Source: Oligoflexia bacterium (GTDB lineage Bacteria; Bdellovibrionota; UBA1018; CAIPTA01). Taken from it: a stretch of DNA of 48,266 nucleotides. The translations under genes and the position numbers were made by a program. Below, one piece after another: positions 34,342 through 43,684 of this stretch (position 1 is the first letter of the stretch; each line of letters begins with the position of its first letter). The notes beneath the pieces are model-generated. The model was given only the letters and a program-made list of their open reading frames with translations, was not told the origin of the DNA and did not search any database. The stretch spans positions 1 through 48,266 of the forward strand of contig CAIPTA010000151.1 of assembly GCA_903867855.1 (NCBI GenBank). Direction: 5' to 3'.

Positions 34342-35839
34342 TTCTGCGAATCTTTTTTTGAGCCACGAGAATTGGGTTGGGCTGATGCCTTTCTTGATTA
34401 TGCTCGCTGGAGCTATGGGTTCTATGCTCCTAGGAACTTTTCAGTTTGGTCATGGTCCGATGAGGAAACTTCCGCTATTTTTGTTCTCTGCACTCTTCGT
34501 GGTGGCTGCCGGAATTTGGTCGGCCACCCATATTTCCCATGAGGCAATGCCGCTTTTTGGTGGAATGATGCAAGTAGATTACTTTAGCTCTCTATTCACC
34601 ATGATGTTATGTGGTGCCACCCTATTGGTGATGATGGGATGCTTTTCCTACCTCGAGAAAGAACACATTCACTTCTCCGAATTTTATCCCATTATTATTG
34701 TTTCTACGCTCGGGATGATGCTTCTCTCTGCAGTTACAGAACTCCTTTGTATTTTCATCGCACTAGAATTGATGAGCCTTGCAGTGTATGTGCTTGTGGG
34801 TATGCGCCGCAAAGATGCACTAAGTAATGAAGCGTCGGTAAAATACTTTATTATGGGTGGTGTGGCGGCAGCGATTTTCCTCTATGGCACATCTCTCATC
34901 TACGGCGCGCTTAACACCACAAAGCTCATGGATATAGCTGCAGTCATCGCGCGTGACCCAAGTCAGCTGCACAATCCAATCCTGTTGGCCGGCCTAGTTT
35001 TCGTAACTGTCGCATTTCTATTTAAAGTTGCCGTTGTTCCCTTCCATATGTGGACACCCGACGTCTATGAAGGTGCGCCCACCTTGGTAACAAGCTATAT
35101 GGCAACTGCGCTGAAGGCTGCCGTATTCGCGGCGTTTATTCGTATCGCCTCTGCCTTTTATGGCGATCACGGGGTGAGTCGCATGGGTGGTGAGACAGTT
35201 CTATTACATGACATTATTTGGATTCTGGCGCTTCTAACTATGGTGCTTGGAAACTTTGTGGCACTTGCCCAAAAAAATCTGAAGCGCCTGCTGGCGTATT
35301 CTGCCATCGCTCATACTGGATATCTTTTAGTGGGGATTCTAGCCGGGCCAAAAGTGGGCTATAGTACTCTCGTATTTTATTTGGTGGCCTATATAGCGAT
35401 GAACCTCGGTGCCTTCGGGGTATTGGCAATATTAAGCTCCAAGGAAGATAGAAATTTAACCGTGGAATCCATGGCTGGCCTAGGAAACCGCAAGCCGTGG
35501 ACGGCAGCAGCGCTCACCATATTCCTGCTTAGCCTCGGCGGCATGCCTCCCACTGCGGGCTTCGTGGCCAAGTATTATATTTTCTCTGCAGCCATTGAGG
35601 CAGGTGAAACTACTCTCGTGCTTCTTGGTGTGCTCACGAGTGCTGTAGCAGTTTTCTACTACCTTCGCATTGTGGTGAATATGTACATGAAAGAAGCGGG
35701 TGCCGAATCTGGAGAAGCGGTGGTTACAAACTCTGCTTTCGCTTTTGCGTCGATTTTAGTTTGTGTATTGCTTACTATTCACCTGGGTTTGTTTCCCGGA
35801 CAATTACTCCACGCCATGAAACATATCGCTCTATTTTAG
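34325..35839 (+). CDS. nuoN: NADH-quinone oxidoreductase subunit N
   Basis: This 504-residue antiporter-like subunit has IALELMSLAVYVLVGMRR (Glu), FLFKVAVVPFHMWTPDVYEG (Lys) and QKNLKRLLAYSAIAHTGYLLVG. It is the last gene of the nuo operon. The stop lies 9 nt inside the convergent response-regulator gene. No room remains for a conventional terminator between them. Confidence 0.97.
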   Translation: MITTINSANLFLSHENWVGLMPFLIMLAGAMGSMLLGTFQFGHGPMRKLPLFLFSALFVVAAGIWSATHISHEAMPLFGGMMQVDYFSSLFTMMLCGATLLVMMGCFSYLEKEHIHFSEFYPIIIVSTLGMMLLSAVTELLCIFIALELMSLAVYVLVGMRRKDALSNEASVKYFIMGGVAAAIFLYGTSLIYGALNTTKLMDIAAVIARDPSQLHNPILLAGLVFVTVAFLFKVAVVPFHMWTPDVYEGAPTLVTSYMATALKAAVFAAFIRIASAFYGDHGVSRMGGETVLLHDIIWILALLTMVLGNFVALAQKNLKRLLAYSAIAHTGYLLVGILAGPKVGYSTLVFYLVAYIAMNLGAFGVLAILSSKEDRNLTVESMAGLGNRKPWTAAALTIFLLSLGGMPPTAGFVAKYYIFSAAIEAGETTLVLLGVLTSAVAVFYYLRIVVNMYMKEAGAESGEAVVTNSAFAFASILVCVLLTIHLGLFPGQLLHAMKHIALF

Positions 35840-36190
35840 GGCGTCTTCTACGATCTTGGGGAATTGCAAAATATCATCAAAGGGCTTCGCGAGCACTCGC
35901 GCGGCTCCACGACGATGAAGATCTTCTTTTAGGTGTTGATCTCCATAGGCAGTCATTAGAATAACGCGAGTTTGCGGTCTGTTGGAGTGCAACCAATCTA
36001 AAACTTCCCCGCCACCAATCTCTGGCATTAAGAGATCGAGGATCACTAAATCAAAGCTCTCTTTTTGTAAAATGGCGAGAGCCTCGAGCCCGTTATTTGC
36101 CGTACTTACAGTGTGAGCCGCGCGAGCAAGCACGCGAGCGATGCTGCTAGAAATAATTTTTTCATCATCGACCACAAGAACTCTAGGCAT
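35831..36190 (-). CDS. Single-domain response regulator (CheY-like receiver)
   Basis: This 119-residue protein is a receiver domain only. The acidic pocket is D8-D9 (VLVVDDEK), the phosphoacceptor is D52 (VILDLLMP), and the switch residues are T80 (VILMTAY) and K102 (LAKPF). There is no output domain, so it acts by protein contact, as CheY- or Spo0F-type proteins do. It overlaps the 3' end of the kinase gene by 8 nt, which strongly suggests that kinase is its partner. Downstream it runs 9 nt into convergent nuoN. The link to the flagellar genes upstream suggests control of flagellar gene expression or motor, which is inferred. Confidence 0.92.
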   Translation of the reverse strand: MPRVLVVDDEKIISSSIARVLARAAHTVSTANNGLEALAILQKESFDLVILDLLMPEIGGGEVLDWLHSNRPQTRVILMTAYGDQHLKEDLHRRGAARVLAKPFDDILQFPKIVEDALK

Positions 36191-38138
36191 GAATATCTTT
36201 CATTGGAATTTTAAGATGAAATTTAGTGCCACTTCCCAGGGCACTTTCTACAGAAATCTTGATGCCTATCTTTGCCGCTAAATTTTTCACGATCGAGAGG
36301 CCGAGGCCGGTACCCGATCCCTCTTGCTTGCTAGTATAGAATGGATCGAAAATATGTTCTAAGCGGTCGGATGCGATACCCGGGCCTGAATCTTCAACAC
36401 TTAAGGAAATAAAGTCACCAGAGCTTTTACTGCTCAAAACTAGCGCCCCCCTGCCATTCATTGCCTGCGCAGCATTGGTGATCAAATTAAACAAAACCTG
36501 TTGAAGACTATTGGGTGAGGTTACTAGCGAAAGAGACTCTACTGTATTTGATACTTTTATTTCCCCAAGAGCGCTCCGAGAAAAAGTGAGGCTGGAGCGA
36601 ACAATATCGGCCAAATCTGCCCGTTCAAAACCCTTGCCCTCGCCCTCCGTGAATCCTAGTAAATCATCGATAATTTTTTTGGATCGCCAGGCGGCATCCC
36701 GAATTTCTTTCATGTCCTCCTGAAGGGAGGGATCGCTACTGCTGGGCTCGCTCAAAATAATTTGGCTCGTAGCCAAAATTCCAGCAATAGGATTATTAAT
36801 CTCGTGCGCAATAGCGCCCACCAATCTACCCACGGCGGCCATTTTCTCTGATTGGATAAGTGCTCCAGTGAGCGCGGTCTCCTTAGAGACATCTCTATAA
36901 AACTGAAAGTGATAGCTCTCTAGCGGCGTGCGAATGCCATAAGACCAAGCCAGCAAATCCCGCTTCTCTTTTCCTTGTGAGGCCAGGCGCACACCAGAGC
37001 TGGGCACTTCATCTAGAAGCGCTGGGCACGATGGGCATGGGGTTCTTCTATTTGCCAAGAGTTGATGGCATTTTTTACCTTTAATTTTTTTAATATCCTG
37101 GCCTATGAGCTTCGCAAACGCTTTATTGGCTTTCGAAATTTGAAAATCATTGTCTACCACCGTGAGTGGTTCAGAAATCGCATCAAAGGTGGAACGCCAT
37201 TCCTTGCTGGCCTGGCCAATAGCCTTGAGCATTGCCACTTTTTCCAGGGCGAGCGCTAGTGGGCCATAGGTCATTTCAAGGAGCCATAAATCTCGCTCGG
37301 TGAACGGAATCAAATCCCTGCGATAGAGCACTAGCATCGCAGAACGCGCTATGCCCTTGCGCTTGGGTGCTTCCTCGGCACAAAAGCCGATGGCGATAGC
37401 GGAACCCCAAGGATTTTTTGTGTACTTGCCTAACGGATGATCCCATTCCTGTGAACTATTAAAGCTAATCGTTTTAGGCTCTAGGAAATCAAAATTTTGC
37501 GCCGGGAAATCAGCGTCAACATGCAGTTGCACAATATTTTCACTTTTCTCCGCGGGCGCGTGAAGAATTTGTAACACCTTATTGCGGTGATCAAGCAGAA
37601 TGAGCGAGCTATCTTGAAACTCAATCACATTTTTAAACGTGAGCATCGCATTGAGTAGATCGGGAAAATCCTCAGAGATGGTGCACTTTTTCACTAAGCT
37701 CGTGATGAGGTGAAGCGCGGGGTTGTATTCAAAATTCCAGCCGCGTTTTTGATGCGTGCGAAGAGCGAGTAGTCGGCGGCCCTTCCTGAGCGCAGAAACG
37801 GCAGAATCAACCACATAGGATATTTCTTCCCTATTGCTTTCGGCTTGAATGCAAAATGGCGCGATCACCTTAACGTAATTGGGGATTTTCTTATCTGGCA
37901 GATATACGATGATCTGTGGCGGAGAAATTTTCTTTTGGATCTGAGAGGCCGTAGATTGGCTCATCTCTAGAGCATGTACGATCACTGCATCTGCGGGCTC
38001 ATGCGCTAAGCTATCGCATAATTCTTCGATCGTGGCATGGAATGAATAAGTATAGTTGAGGGCCGTCAACTTTTCTGGAAGGGAGTGAAAATCTTCCGCA
38101 CGTTCACTAAATATTTTTAGATGAACTAGGGCTGACAT
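36183..38138 (-). CDS. Soluble sensor histidine kinase with GAF and PAS domains
   Basis: This 651-residue protein has no membrane segment. Residues 1-120 look like a degenerate receiver or other alpha/beta domain without a phosphoacceptor Asp. GAF-like sequence spans about 140-300. A PAS domain (about 310-420) has C357 and a C368-x2-C371 pair (TPCPSCPALL). HisKA has H445 (AIAHEINNPIAG), and the HATPase domain has the N box NLITNAAQAM (551-560), DSGPGIA (583-589) and GTGLGL (609-614). The PAS cysteines may sense redox state or bind metal. It starts 3 nt after the unknown gene and is the last but one gene of the fliD transcription unit. Cytoplasmic PAS kinases such as FlgS control flagellar genes in epsilonproteobacteria, so a similar role is possible. 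Confidence 0.9.
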   Translation of the reverse strand: MSALVHLKIFSERAEDFHSLPEKLTALNYTYSFHATIEELCDSLAHEPADAVIVHALEMSQSTASQIQKKISPPQIIVYLPDKKIPNYVKVIAPFCIQAESNREEISYVVDSAVSALRKGRRLLALRTHQKRGWNFEYNPALHLITSLVKKCTISEDFPDLLNAMLTFKNVIEFQDSSLILLDHRNKVLQILHAPAEKSENIVQLHVDADFPAQNFDFLEPKTISFNSSQEWDHPLGKYTKNPWGSAIAIGFCAEEAPKRKGIARSAMLVLYRRDLIPFTERDLWLLEMTYGPLALALEKVAMLKAIGQASKEWRSTFDAISEPLTVVDNDFQISKANKAFAKLIGQDIKKIKGKKCHQLLANRRTPCPSCPALLDEVPSSGVRLASQGKEKRDLLAWSYGIRTPLESYHFQFYRDVSKETALTGALIQSEKMAAVGRLVGAIAHEINNPIAGILATSQIILSEPSSSDPSLQEDMKEIRDAAWRSKKIIDDLLGFTEGEGKGFERADLADIVRSSLTFSRSALGEIKVSNTVESLSLVTSPNSLQQVLFNLITNAAQAMNGRGALVLSSKSSGDFISLSVEDSGPGIASDRLEHIFDPFYTSKQEGSGTGLGLSIVKNLAAKIGIKISVESALGSGTKFHLKIPMKDIHA

Positions 38139-38141
38139 CCT

Positions 38142-38756
38142 CTACGAAGTTCTTAAGCGTTGAAGCACAGGAATGCCAAAGTCCGCCATCTCTTGGAGGG
38201 CATTCGGCAATTCATTGCAAAGTATATCCGCGAGCATTACATGGTCATTTTGCTTTTTCGCAGGTAAAAGCTCTTCAATTGCAGAAACAAGTCGTACTTG
38301 AGCTATACGCAGCGATGAATCATTCGTGTGAATACCACGATGCTTGCCGCGCAAAATCGACTGTGAGGTTAAAATTAGGTTTGTGAGATTATCTAGTCCA
38401 TCTACGATGTCTACAAAGTTACCGTCTGCAACTTTAGTTTGGCCCGTTTTGTAGAGCTCTCCATTTTCTTTGCAGTGCTTGATCAGTTTTTTAATATAGG
38501 CCTTGGCCGAGTGTAGTGCCTCGAAGGCGAGCTCGAGTTGATTTACGGTGGTGATTTCAATGGAACTCAGTTGCCCCAGCGCCTGCATGGCGAAAGCGGT
38601 TTCACGCTTTTCGTCCACAGATTCGCCGTTGATTTTTAGCACCGAAACTACCTGCGATTTCGCAGCTAAGTCTTTGTTGAGAGAGTTCATGAACTCGCCA
38701 AACAAGATGCTATTATCTTTTTTCTGTTCTTGCCCGTTGATGAGTAGGTTAGCCAT
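38142..38756 (-). CDS. Conserved-looking flagellar-operon protein, unknown
   Basis: This 204-residue soluble protein starts at ATG 38756, chosen because AAGGAG lies 5 nt before it. An upstream start at 38780 has no such site. The N-terminal 70 residues (NLLINGQEQ, VVSVLKINGESVDEK, LSSIEITTV) alternate like a small beta-grasp-type domain. The rest is predicted helical. I do not recognise the family. It overlaps the glycosyltransferase gene by 8 nt and lies 3 nt before the kinase gene, so it is made together with flagellar filament-cap and glycosylation genes. Confidence 0.75.
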   Translation of the reverse strand: MANLLINGQEQKKDNSILFGEFMNSLNKDLAAKSQVVSVLKINGESVDEKRETAFAMQALGQLSSIEITTVNQLELAFEALHSAKAYIKKLIKHCKENGELYKTGQTKVADGNFVDIVDGLDNLTNLILTSQSILRGKHRGIHTNDSSLRIAQVRLVSAIEELLPAKKQNDHVMLADILCNELPNALQEMADFGIPVLQRLRTS

Positions 38757-40356
38757 GCAAGCTCCTTGTCTCCTGATCATAAGTATTTTGGAATAGAGAT
38801 TTGTACAAATCCAGAAGAATTAATACTTGCAGCTGCGCTCCGCGATAGGCAGCCGCCAGCTCTGACGCGATTTCCGGCACTGTTGCGGCGCGACTCTGCC
38901 CATGCCTTATAAAGAGATACTGACAAATGGGTGCCAAGTAAGGATGGGTATTGGCAAATACCCCAATCAAATCGTCTAGCTCTTGCAGGCGGTTCGAGTT
39001 GAGTTTCGCCGTATCGAGTTCTCCGCTCGCTATATTCGCCGCCACCATGCTGGTGTATTTTTGGCCAAAAAGCGTCAGCTCACAAAGCTGTTCCATGGGA
39101 GTTAATAAGGTAGTGAGCGTGCCTAAGGTTTGCTCCTCTAAGATATCCACTTCATGTGTGGATATATTGTAGCCGCTCAATGTTTGCTCCCAAAGGAGGC
39201 GATAGAAGGAGCGCAGACAATCGTTGCTTGTTGCCCCCGTGAAGAGCAAGGGGTGGAGCTTTAGATCTGTTCTGGTGCTACCATCTGATAGCGCTTCTTG
39301 TACTCGTTGGGTGATAAATACACGCACTTTGCCGAGGATAGAATCTACACGACCATCAAAATAATTTTCCCAGTTTGCTTGGTTAGGAATATTGCCTTCA
39401 GCACCAAGAACAGCGTGAGCCACAAGGTCTGCAATCAAATCACCAAACTCTGTGGTTGAAAGGGCGGCGTGATTTCTTTGCACGATGAGGTGACCATGCC
39501 CGTAAGGATAGTTAATGCAAGATTCCCCTTGCGTAGAATCCAGAGCGATGCAAAAGGTACCGAAGCCGGCAGCCATCGTTGTAAACAATCCTGGCACCGC
39601 GATCACAATATCACAAGCTTGTGCAAAGGCAGCAGTCTGCCCTAGGCCCAGGCGCCCAGTAAGCTCTACCACCCGGCTTGGTGAAGCAATGCTTTCCATT
39701 AAGGTATTGGATAGGCGTCGATCCTTAACCGTACCTAACAAATAGATTTTTAAGCGCAGATCTAGCTGGAGAATCGATTGGATTGCGGCCCGCAGCTCTT
39801 CCGGATTTTGGCCATCTAGCGCAATGCCCAGCTTGATATGTTCGCCTTGAAAGTATTTGGAGATTCCGATTTGGAGATCAGTGGGAGCCACCAACTCAAA
39901 GTCTGATTCGATCCCAATTTGATTCGCAGAGTTTCTCAATAGCTCCACGCGATGAAATGGATTGTACTGTGTGCTCGTCTGGAGTTGAGCAATATAGGCA
40001 TCCCAATCATTTTCCAGGCGCAACTCGCCCGAAATATAATGTGCGCCCACATTTGTTTCACCCTTAATTTTTGCCGATAGCGCGAGGCTTTGCTCAGAGC
40101 TTCCAAGCTGATAGTAAACGCTTGGCTTGGAAATGGCGTCTACATTGGCTGTGTCTGCATTTTCCACACAATGAATGGTAAAACCAGCGGGCAAAATCTC
40201 GCATAGTTCCTCACTGTGTTCACTTATCACCAAGCAAATTTCAGCATCAGTATGTGTTTTCTGAATCGCGCGCAGACAGGGCACAGAATGTAGCAGCAGC
40301 TCCGGATTATCCAAATTGCTAACTACGACTAAATTTTTTTCCAAGTTCGCCTCCAA
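38749..40356 (-). CDS. GT9-like (heptosyltransferase-fold) glycosyltransferase in the flagellar operon
   Basis: This 535-residue protein has an N-terminal Rossmann half (LVVVSNLDNPELLLHSVPCL, DAEICLVISEH). A second half carries the GT9 pattern: LGIALDGQNPEE, LTGRLGLGQTAAFAQACDIVIAVPG and AAGFGTFCIALDS. NPFHRVELLR before it is also typical. A helical C-terminal region of about 180 residues is extra compared with lipopolysaccharide heptosyltransferases. The setting beside fliD, fliS and a TPR gene suggests it glycosylates flagellin or another flagellar protein, which is inferred. The acceptor and donor sugar cannot be read from sequence. Confidence 0.75.
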   Translation of the reverse strand: MEANLEKNLVVVSNLDNPELLLHSVPCLRAIQKTHTDAEICLVISEHSEELCEILPAGFTIHCVENADTANVDAISKPSVYYQLGSSEQSLALSAKIKGETNVGAHYISGELRLENDWDAYIAQLQTSTQYNPFHRVELLRNSANQIGIESDFELVAPTDLQIGISKYFQGEHIKLGIALDGQNPEELRAAIQSILQLDLRLKIYLLGTVKDRRLSNTLMESIASPSRVVELTGRLGLGQTAAFAQACDIVIAVPGLFTTMAAGFGTFCIALDSTQGESCINYPYGHGHLIVQRNHAALSTTEFGDLIADLVAHAVLGAEGNIPNQANWENYFDGRVDSILGKVRVFITQRVQEALSDGSTRTDLKLHPLLFTGATSNDCLRSFYRLLWEQTLSGYNISTHEVDILEEQTLGTLTTLLTPMEQLCELTLFGQKYTSMVAANIASGELDTAKLNSNRLQELDDLIGVFANTHPYLAPICQYLFIRHGQSRAATVPEIASELAAAYRGAQLQVLILLDLYKSLFQNTYDQETRSLHG

Positions 40357-40389
40357 TCCTTGATGGCAAAACTAAGACCAGTAATGAAA

Positions 40390-41403
40390 CTAAGTCTTCG
40401 CTTTTATAATGAGCTCTTTAATTTTTTTCGCACCTTCATGGTTCGGATTAAAGGCTAAGAGTTTCTCGCATTCTTCGAGCGACTCTTTATACATAGAACG
40501 ATGATACAAGATACCCGCGTAGCTGTAGAGAATATTAGAATTGACCGTATTGTTTTTAATATATTCTTGCAGAATCAAGCTTACCTGCTCAAAGCTACGA
40601 AGCTCGTAGGCACACTTTACCAGATTAAAAAGAGCAGACACTTCATGAATATCGATCTGCAGTGCACTTACGAAGGCATCATGAGCGGCTTGTTTCGCAC
40701 CTTGGCCAAGGAGCGCAAGCCCAACACCTGTTAGCGCACCAGCATTTTTAGGATTGATGCGAGCTGCTTCCCGAAAGTGCAGAAGGGCAGTGGCCGTATC
40801 GCCCTTTTTCAAAGCTAGGCTGCCAATGTTCACGTGCAAAGAATCAGACTGCGCATCTAATTCATAGGCCTTACGATAGTGTGCCTCAGCATTATTGAGC
40901 TGAGCCAAGTGCATATAGCAGTTGCCAAGATGCTTGTGGATGGCAAATTGCTGTTGAGCTGATATTTTTGGCAAATTATTCGCTCTAAGCAGCGTGCCAA
41001 TGGCGCCTTGATAGTCTTGCTTTTGAATGAAGAGCTCTGCAAGGGCGCGAAGGCAACTAAAGGTGGGATCATAGATGATCGCCTCACGATAAGATTTAAT
41101 CGCGAGATCTATTTTTCCCTCTAATTCGAATATGGCAGCCAAACCGGCATAGGATTGGCCAAGCATTTCGCCACGTTCAATCAGTGCGCGAAAAATATTC
41201 TTGGCCAATACCGTATCGCCAGATTGCAGAAGAATTTTGGCGTTCTTAAAAAGCAGGGGCGCGTTTAGGCGACCATTGCTTTGATACACATCATCAGCCG
41301 CCATCGCATCAATGGTATCGAAGGTTTCAGAAACCATTTCATCGATGGGAGATTGATGACTAAACGTCAAATTTAAATCCATATCCGTACTACGCATGAT
41401 CAC
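40390..41403 (-). CDS. TPR protein beside the glycosyltransferase
   Basis: This 337-residue soluble protein contains about seven tetratricopeptide repeats from residue 55 on (for example AIKSYREAIIYDPTFSCLRA, AEAHYRKAYELDAQSDSLHV, ALLHFREAARINPKNAGALT). The first 40 residues are acidic and not repeat-like. The GTG at 41403 overlaps the previous stop as GTGA. An ATG two codons later is an equally good start. TPR proteins often pair with glycosyltransferases or act as scaffolds. A partnership with the GT9-like enzyme is suggested by gene order only. Confidence 0.85.
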   Translation of the reverse strand: MIMRSTDMDLNLTFSHQSPIDEMVSETFDTIDAMAADDVYQSNGRLNAPLLFKNAKILLQSGDTVLAKNIFRALIERGEMLGQSYAGLAAIFELEGKIDLAIKSYREAIIYDPTFSCLRALAELFIQKQDYQGAIGTLLRANNLPKISAQQQFAIHKHLGNCYMHLAQLNNAEAHYRKAYELDAQSDSLHVNIGSLALKKGDTATALLHFREAARINPKNAGALTGVGLALLGQGAKQAAHDAFVSALQIDIHEVSALFNLVKCAYELRSFEQVSLILQEYIKNNTVNSNILYSYAGILYHRSMYKESLEECEKLLAFNPNHEGAKKIKELIIKAKT

Positions 41404-41840
41404 ACCCGTTTATTAAGTCTCTCATTATACTTGTTCGAGCTCTTATATTTGGCAAGGGCTTTCTTACCTTTATGTACGTTGCGAATTTTTTCCTCGCCCT
41501 CAACACGAATCTTTTCTAGATCAGCCATGATTTTCTCATCCAGCTCCAAAATTCTTTTTAGAATGGAATCCTTTTCTCGAATAAAATAATTGATTTTCGT
41601 TTTTTGTTCAGAATCGGGAACAAAATTCTGGAATGCAACGCTTCCCAGAATCGCTTGGATTTTTTTATCAATAGAGCCAATGATTTTCAAAAGACTCTCT
41701 CTATTTCCATAGAAAAAATCAATTTCATCCGTGGCAATTTCGGGCTCGTGCTCGAGGGCAAGCGCGTAGGCCTCATTACCAGCGAGATATTTTTTGAACC
41801 AATAGTTTTTATCTTCTAGGAGCTTAAAGATTTCGTTCAT
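41400..41840 (-). CDS. Small helical protein in the FliT/FlgN position
   Basis: This 146-residue protein starts at the ATG that overlaps the fliS stop (ATGA), with GGAG 7 nt before it. A longer frame to 41903 lies inside fliS. It is almost wholly helical and charged, with heptad-like stretches (IREKDSILKRILELDEKIMADLEKI, in three short runs) and a basic C-terminus. Chaperones of the FliT/FlgN type, which hold FliD or hook-associated proteins before export, have this size, fold and position next to fliS. Sequence similarity is too low to assign it firmly. Confidence 0.6.
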   Translation of the reverse strand: MNEIFKLLEDKNYWFKKYLAGNEAYALALEHEPEIATDEIDFFYGNRESLLKIIGSIDKKIQAILGSVAFQNFVPDSEQKTKINYFIREKDSILKRILELDEKIMADLEKIRVEGEEKIRNVHKGKKALAKYKSSNKYNERLNKRV

Positions 41841-42247
41841 TTCCGCTCTCCAATCGATGTGTTTGATGAGGTGCCTTTTGCTTTTTCTACTGCTTCTTTC
41901 CAACCCGAATACAATGTTTCCAAGAGCTTGATACAGTGAGCTAGTTTATTGGGGTCATTACTGATATTCGCTTGAGTGCTCTGTTCAAAGATATGGAGGT
42001 AGAGAGATTCGAGCTGACGAGCCAGATCTCCTCCCACATCAAAATTGAGGGAGTTGCTTAATTCATTAATAATGTCTTGGGCCTTGCCAAGAAAAACACC
42101 CTTATCGGCAATGCGTTTTTCTTCCATGGCTACCTTACATTTTTTCAGATTCTGAATGGCACCTTCATAGAGCATCAATAAGATCTTCTCTTTGCTGGCA
42201 GTTGCTACTGATGTCTTTTGATATGCTTTCGCCCCAAAATTATTCAT
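41837..42247 (-). CDS. fliS: Flagellin export chaperone FliS
   Basis: This 136-residue helical protein starts GAKAYQKTSVATASKEKILLMLYEGAIQNL, given here as one match to the FliS pattern (Y..........P..L..MLY.GA...L) over residues 5-34. LARQLESLYLHIFEQSTQAN and the C-terminal LYSGWKEAV also fit. It binds flagellin C-termini in the cytoplasm before export. It follows fliD after 31 nt and overlaps the FliT-like gene by 4 nt. Confidence 0.93.
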   Translation of the reverse strand: MNNFGAKAYQKTSVATASKEKILLMLYEGAIQNLKKCKVAMEEKRIADKGVFLGKAQDIINELSNSLNFDVGGDLARQLESLYLHIFEQSTQANISNDPNKLAHCIKLLETLYSGWKEAVEKAKGTSSNTSIGERK

Positions 42248-42278
42248 TGTCCTGATCCCCTTTTTTTCCTAACTATCC

Positions 42279-43649
42279 TTAACCTAAGACGCTACCACCG
42301 CCACCCAAAGCACCAGCTACCTGACTTTGCTGTGCCTTCAAGCTGGCCATTGTGCCCTCTAGTCGAGCAAACTTTTCTTTCATTGCCTTCTCTGCTGAAG
42401 ACAATTGTCTTTCCTTGTTCTCTATCTGACTGTCGATATCCCGAATTCTGCGTTGAATTCCCTCTACGCGTGATTGCACCACACCTTCTTGCCTGGTGAG
42501 ACCAGAAATAAGGTCTGTAAGACGGCTTGTGAAGCCTTCTCCGCCCTCATTTTCACCAGTAAAAAAATCAGTAACGCCGTCGAAATCACGTTGCATGGCC
42601 GCGTCGAGTTTTTCTTGCTTCACATCGAGCAAGCCGTTGCGGTTGAAGCTCACGCCAATGTCGGATAGGCGCATAACGCCTGAGGAGGTTTCGATCGGCG
42701 TAAGCACGAGCTGACGAATTTTATATTCTAGGGTTTGGAGAGTTACGTCGCCGCCAAGTGTTTGGGTGGTATTACTGTCTTTATCTAATTTGTTTTGCGA
42801 TTGAACGAAGCTAAGTACTTCGTTAATTTTTTTGATTACTTCTTCTACCTTACCCTTGGAGCTCTTCGTATCTGCTGCCACGTTGAAGGTGAATTCTTTG
42901 CCAGGAGCGGCTTCCTTTAGGTCAAGAGTAACTCCCGGGAAAAGAGTGGTAACCTTATTGCTATCGAACTCGACGTCGAAGCCATTCACCTTAAGCACGG
43001 TGTTTTGGGCGGCTCGATTCTTATCCATGTAAAAATCTTCATCACCATCCACAAAATAGAAGTCTGGAAATTCCGCATCATTTCTTTCACCGCTCTTGGT
43101 ATGGGAAACGATTAAGCGAAACGGACTATCTTCATCGGTGCCATCGTTCACCACGAGCGCATTGAGATTTAAATCTTTTTGTCCGTTGATGAGGCGCGCC
43201 AGACCATTCAATGTGCTATTGTCCTCATCGATATACACTTCTTTTTTGTCGCCGTTCGGCAAGGTATAGCTAAAATATCCTGCACCAACTTGGGTTTCAT
43301 CGGGATCAGGCAGACCATTAGAAATCATGGAGGCGTGGCTAGAGAGTTGTTTCACTTCGAGCTGATAATTTCCGGGCTCGGCAATAGATTTATCCACGGT
43401 TACATCTACAAGTTCTGGACGCCCAACATCAGCCTTGAGATCACGAAATTGTTTGAAACGAGTAATTTCTTTAAGGCCCGAGGTGATGCCGTTTACTTTC
43501 GCCACAAGGTCTTGCGCGAGTTTTAATTTTGCTTGTTCGTTTTTCTTTTTAGTTTCGAGTTGGCGCACGGGTTCACGCTCAGCATCCATGAGCCGTTCCA
43601 CGATGTCCTTTGGTAATCCGGACGCACTAGGTCCTAGCGACATTGGCAC
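42279..43649 (-). CDS. fliD: Flagellar filament cap protein FliD
   Basis: This 456-residue hook-associated protein 2 builds the cap that folds flagellin at the filament tip. It has the N-terminal FliD domain (DIVERLMDAEREPVRQLETK), a central variable domain with ELDVKQ-like strands, and a C-terminal helical domain (VQSRVEGIQRRIRDIDSQI, then EKFARLEGTMASL). AAQNTVLKVNGFDVEFDSN marks the central repeat. The GTG at 43649, with AAGGAGG 7 nt upstream, is preferred over the ATG two codons later. It is the first gene of the unit running to the response regulator. Confidence 0.95.
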   Translation of the reverse strand: MPMSLGPSASGLPKDIVERLMDAEREPVRQLETKKKNEQAKLKLAQDLVAKVNGITSGLKEITRFKQFRDLKADVGRPELVDVTVDKSIAEPGNYQLEVKQLSSHASMISNGLPDPDETQVGAGYFSYTLPNGDKKEVYIDEDNSTLNGLARLINGQKDLNLNALVVNDGTDEDSPFRLIVSHTKSGERNDAEFPDFYFVDGDEDFYMDKNRAAQNTVLKVNGFDVEFDSNKVTTLFPGVTLDLKEAAPGKEFTFNVAADTKSSKGKVEEVIKKINEVLSFVQSQNKLDKDSNTTQTLGGDVTLQTLEYKIRQLVLTPIETSSGVMRLSDIGVSFNRNGLLDVKQEKLDAAMQRDFDGVTDFFTGENEGGEGFTSRLTDLISGLTRQEGVVQSRVEGIQRRIRDIDSQIENKERQLSSAEKAMKEKFARLEGTMASLKAQQSQVAGALGGGGSVLG

Positions 43650-43684
43650 TAATCATCCTCCTTGATTCAAGAGCGCCTATTTAA

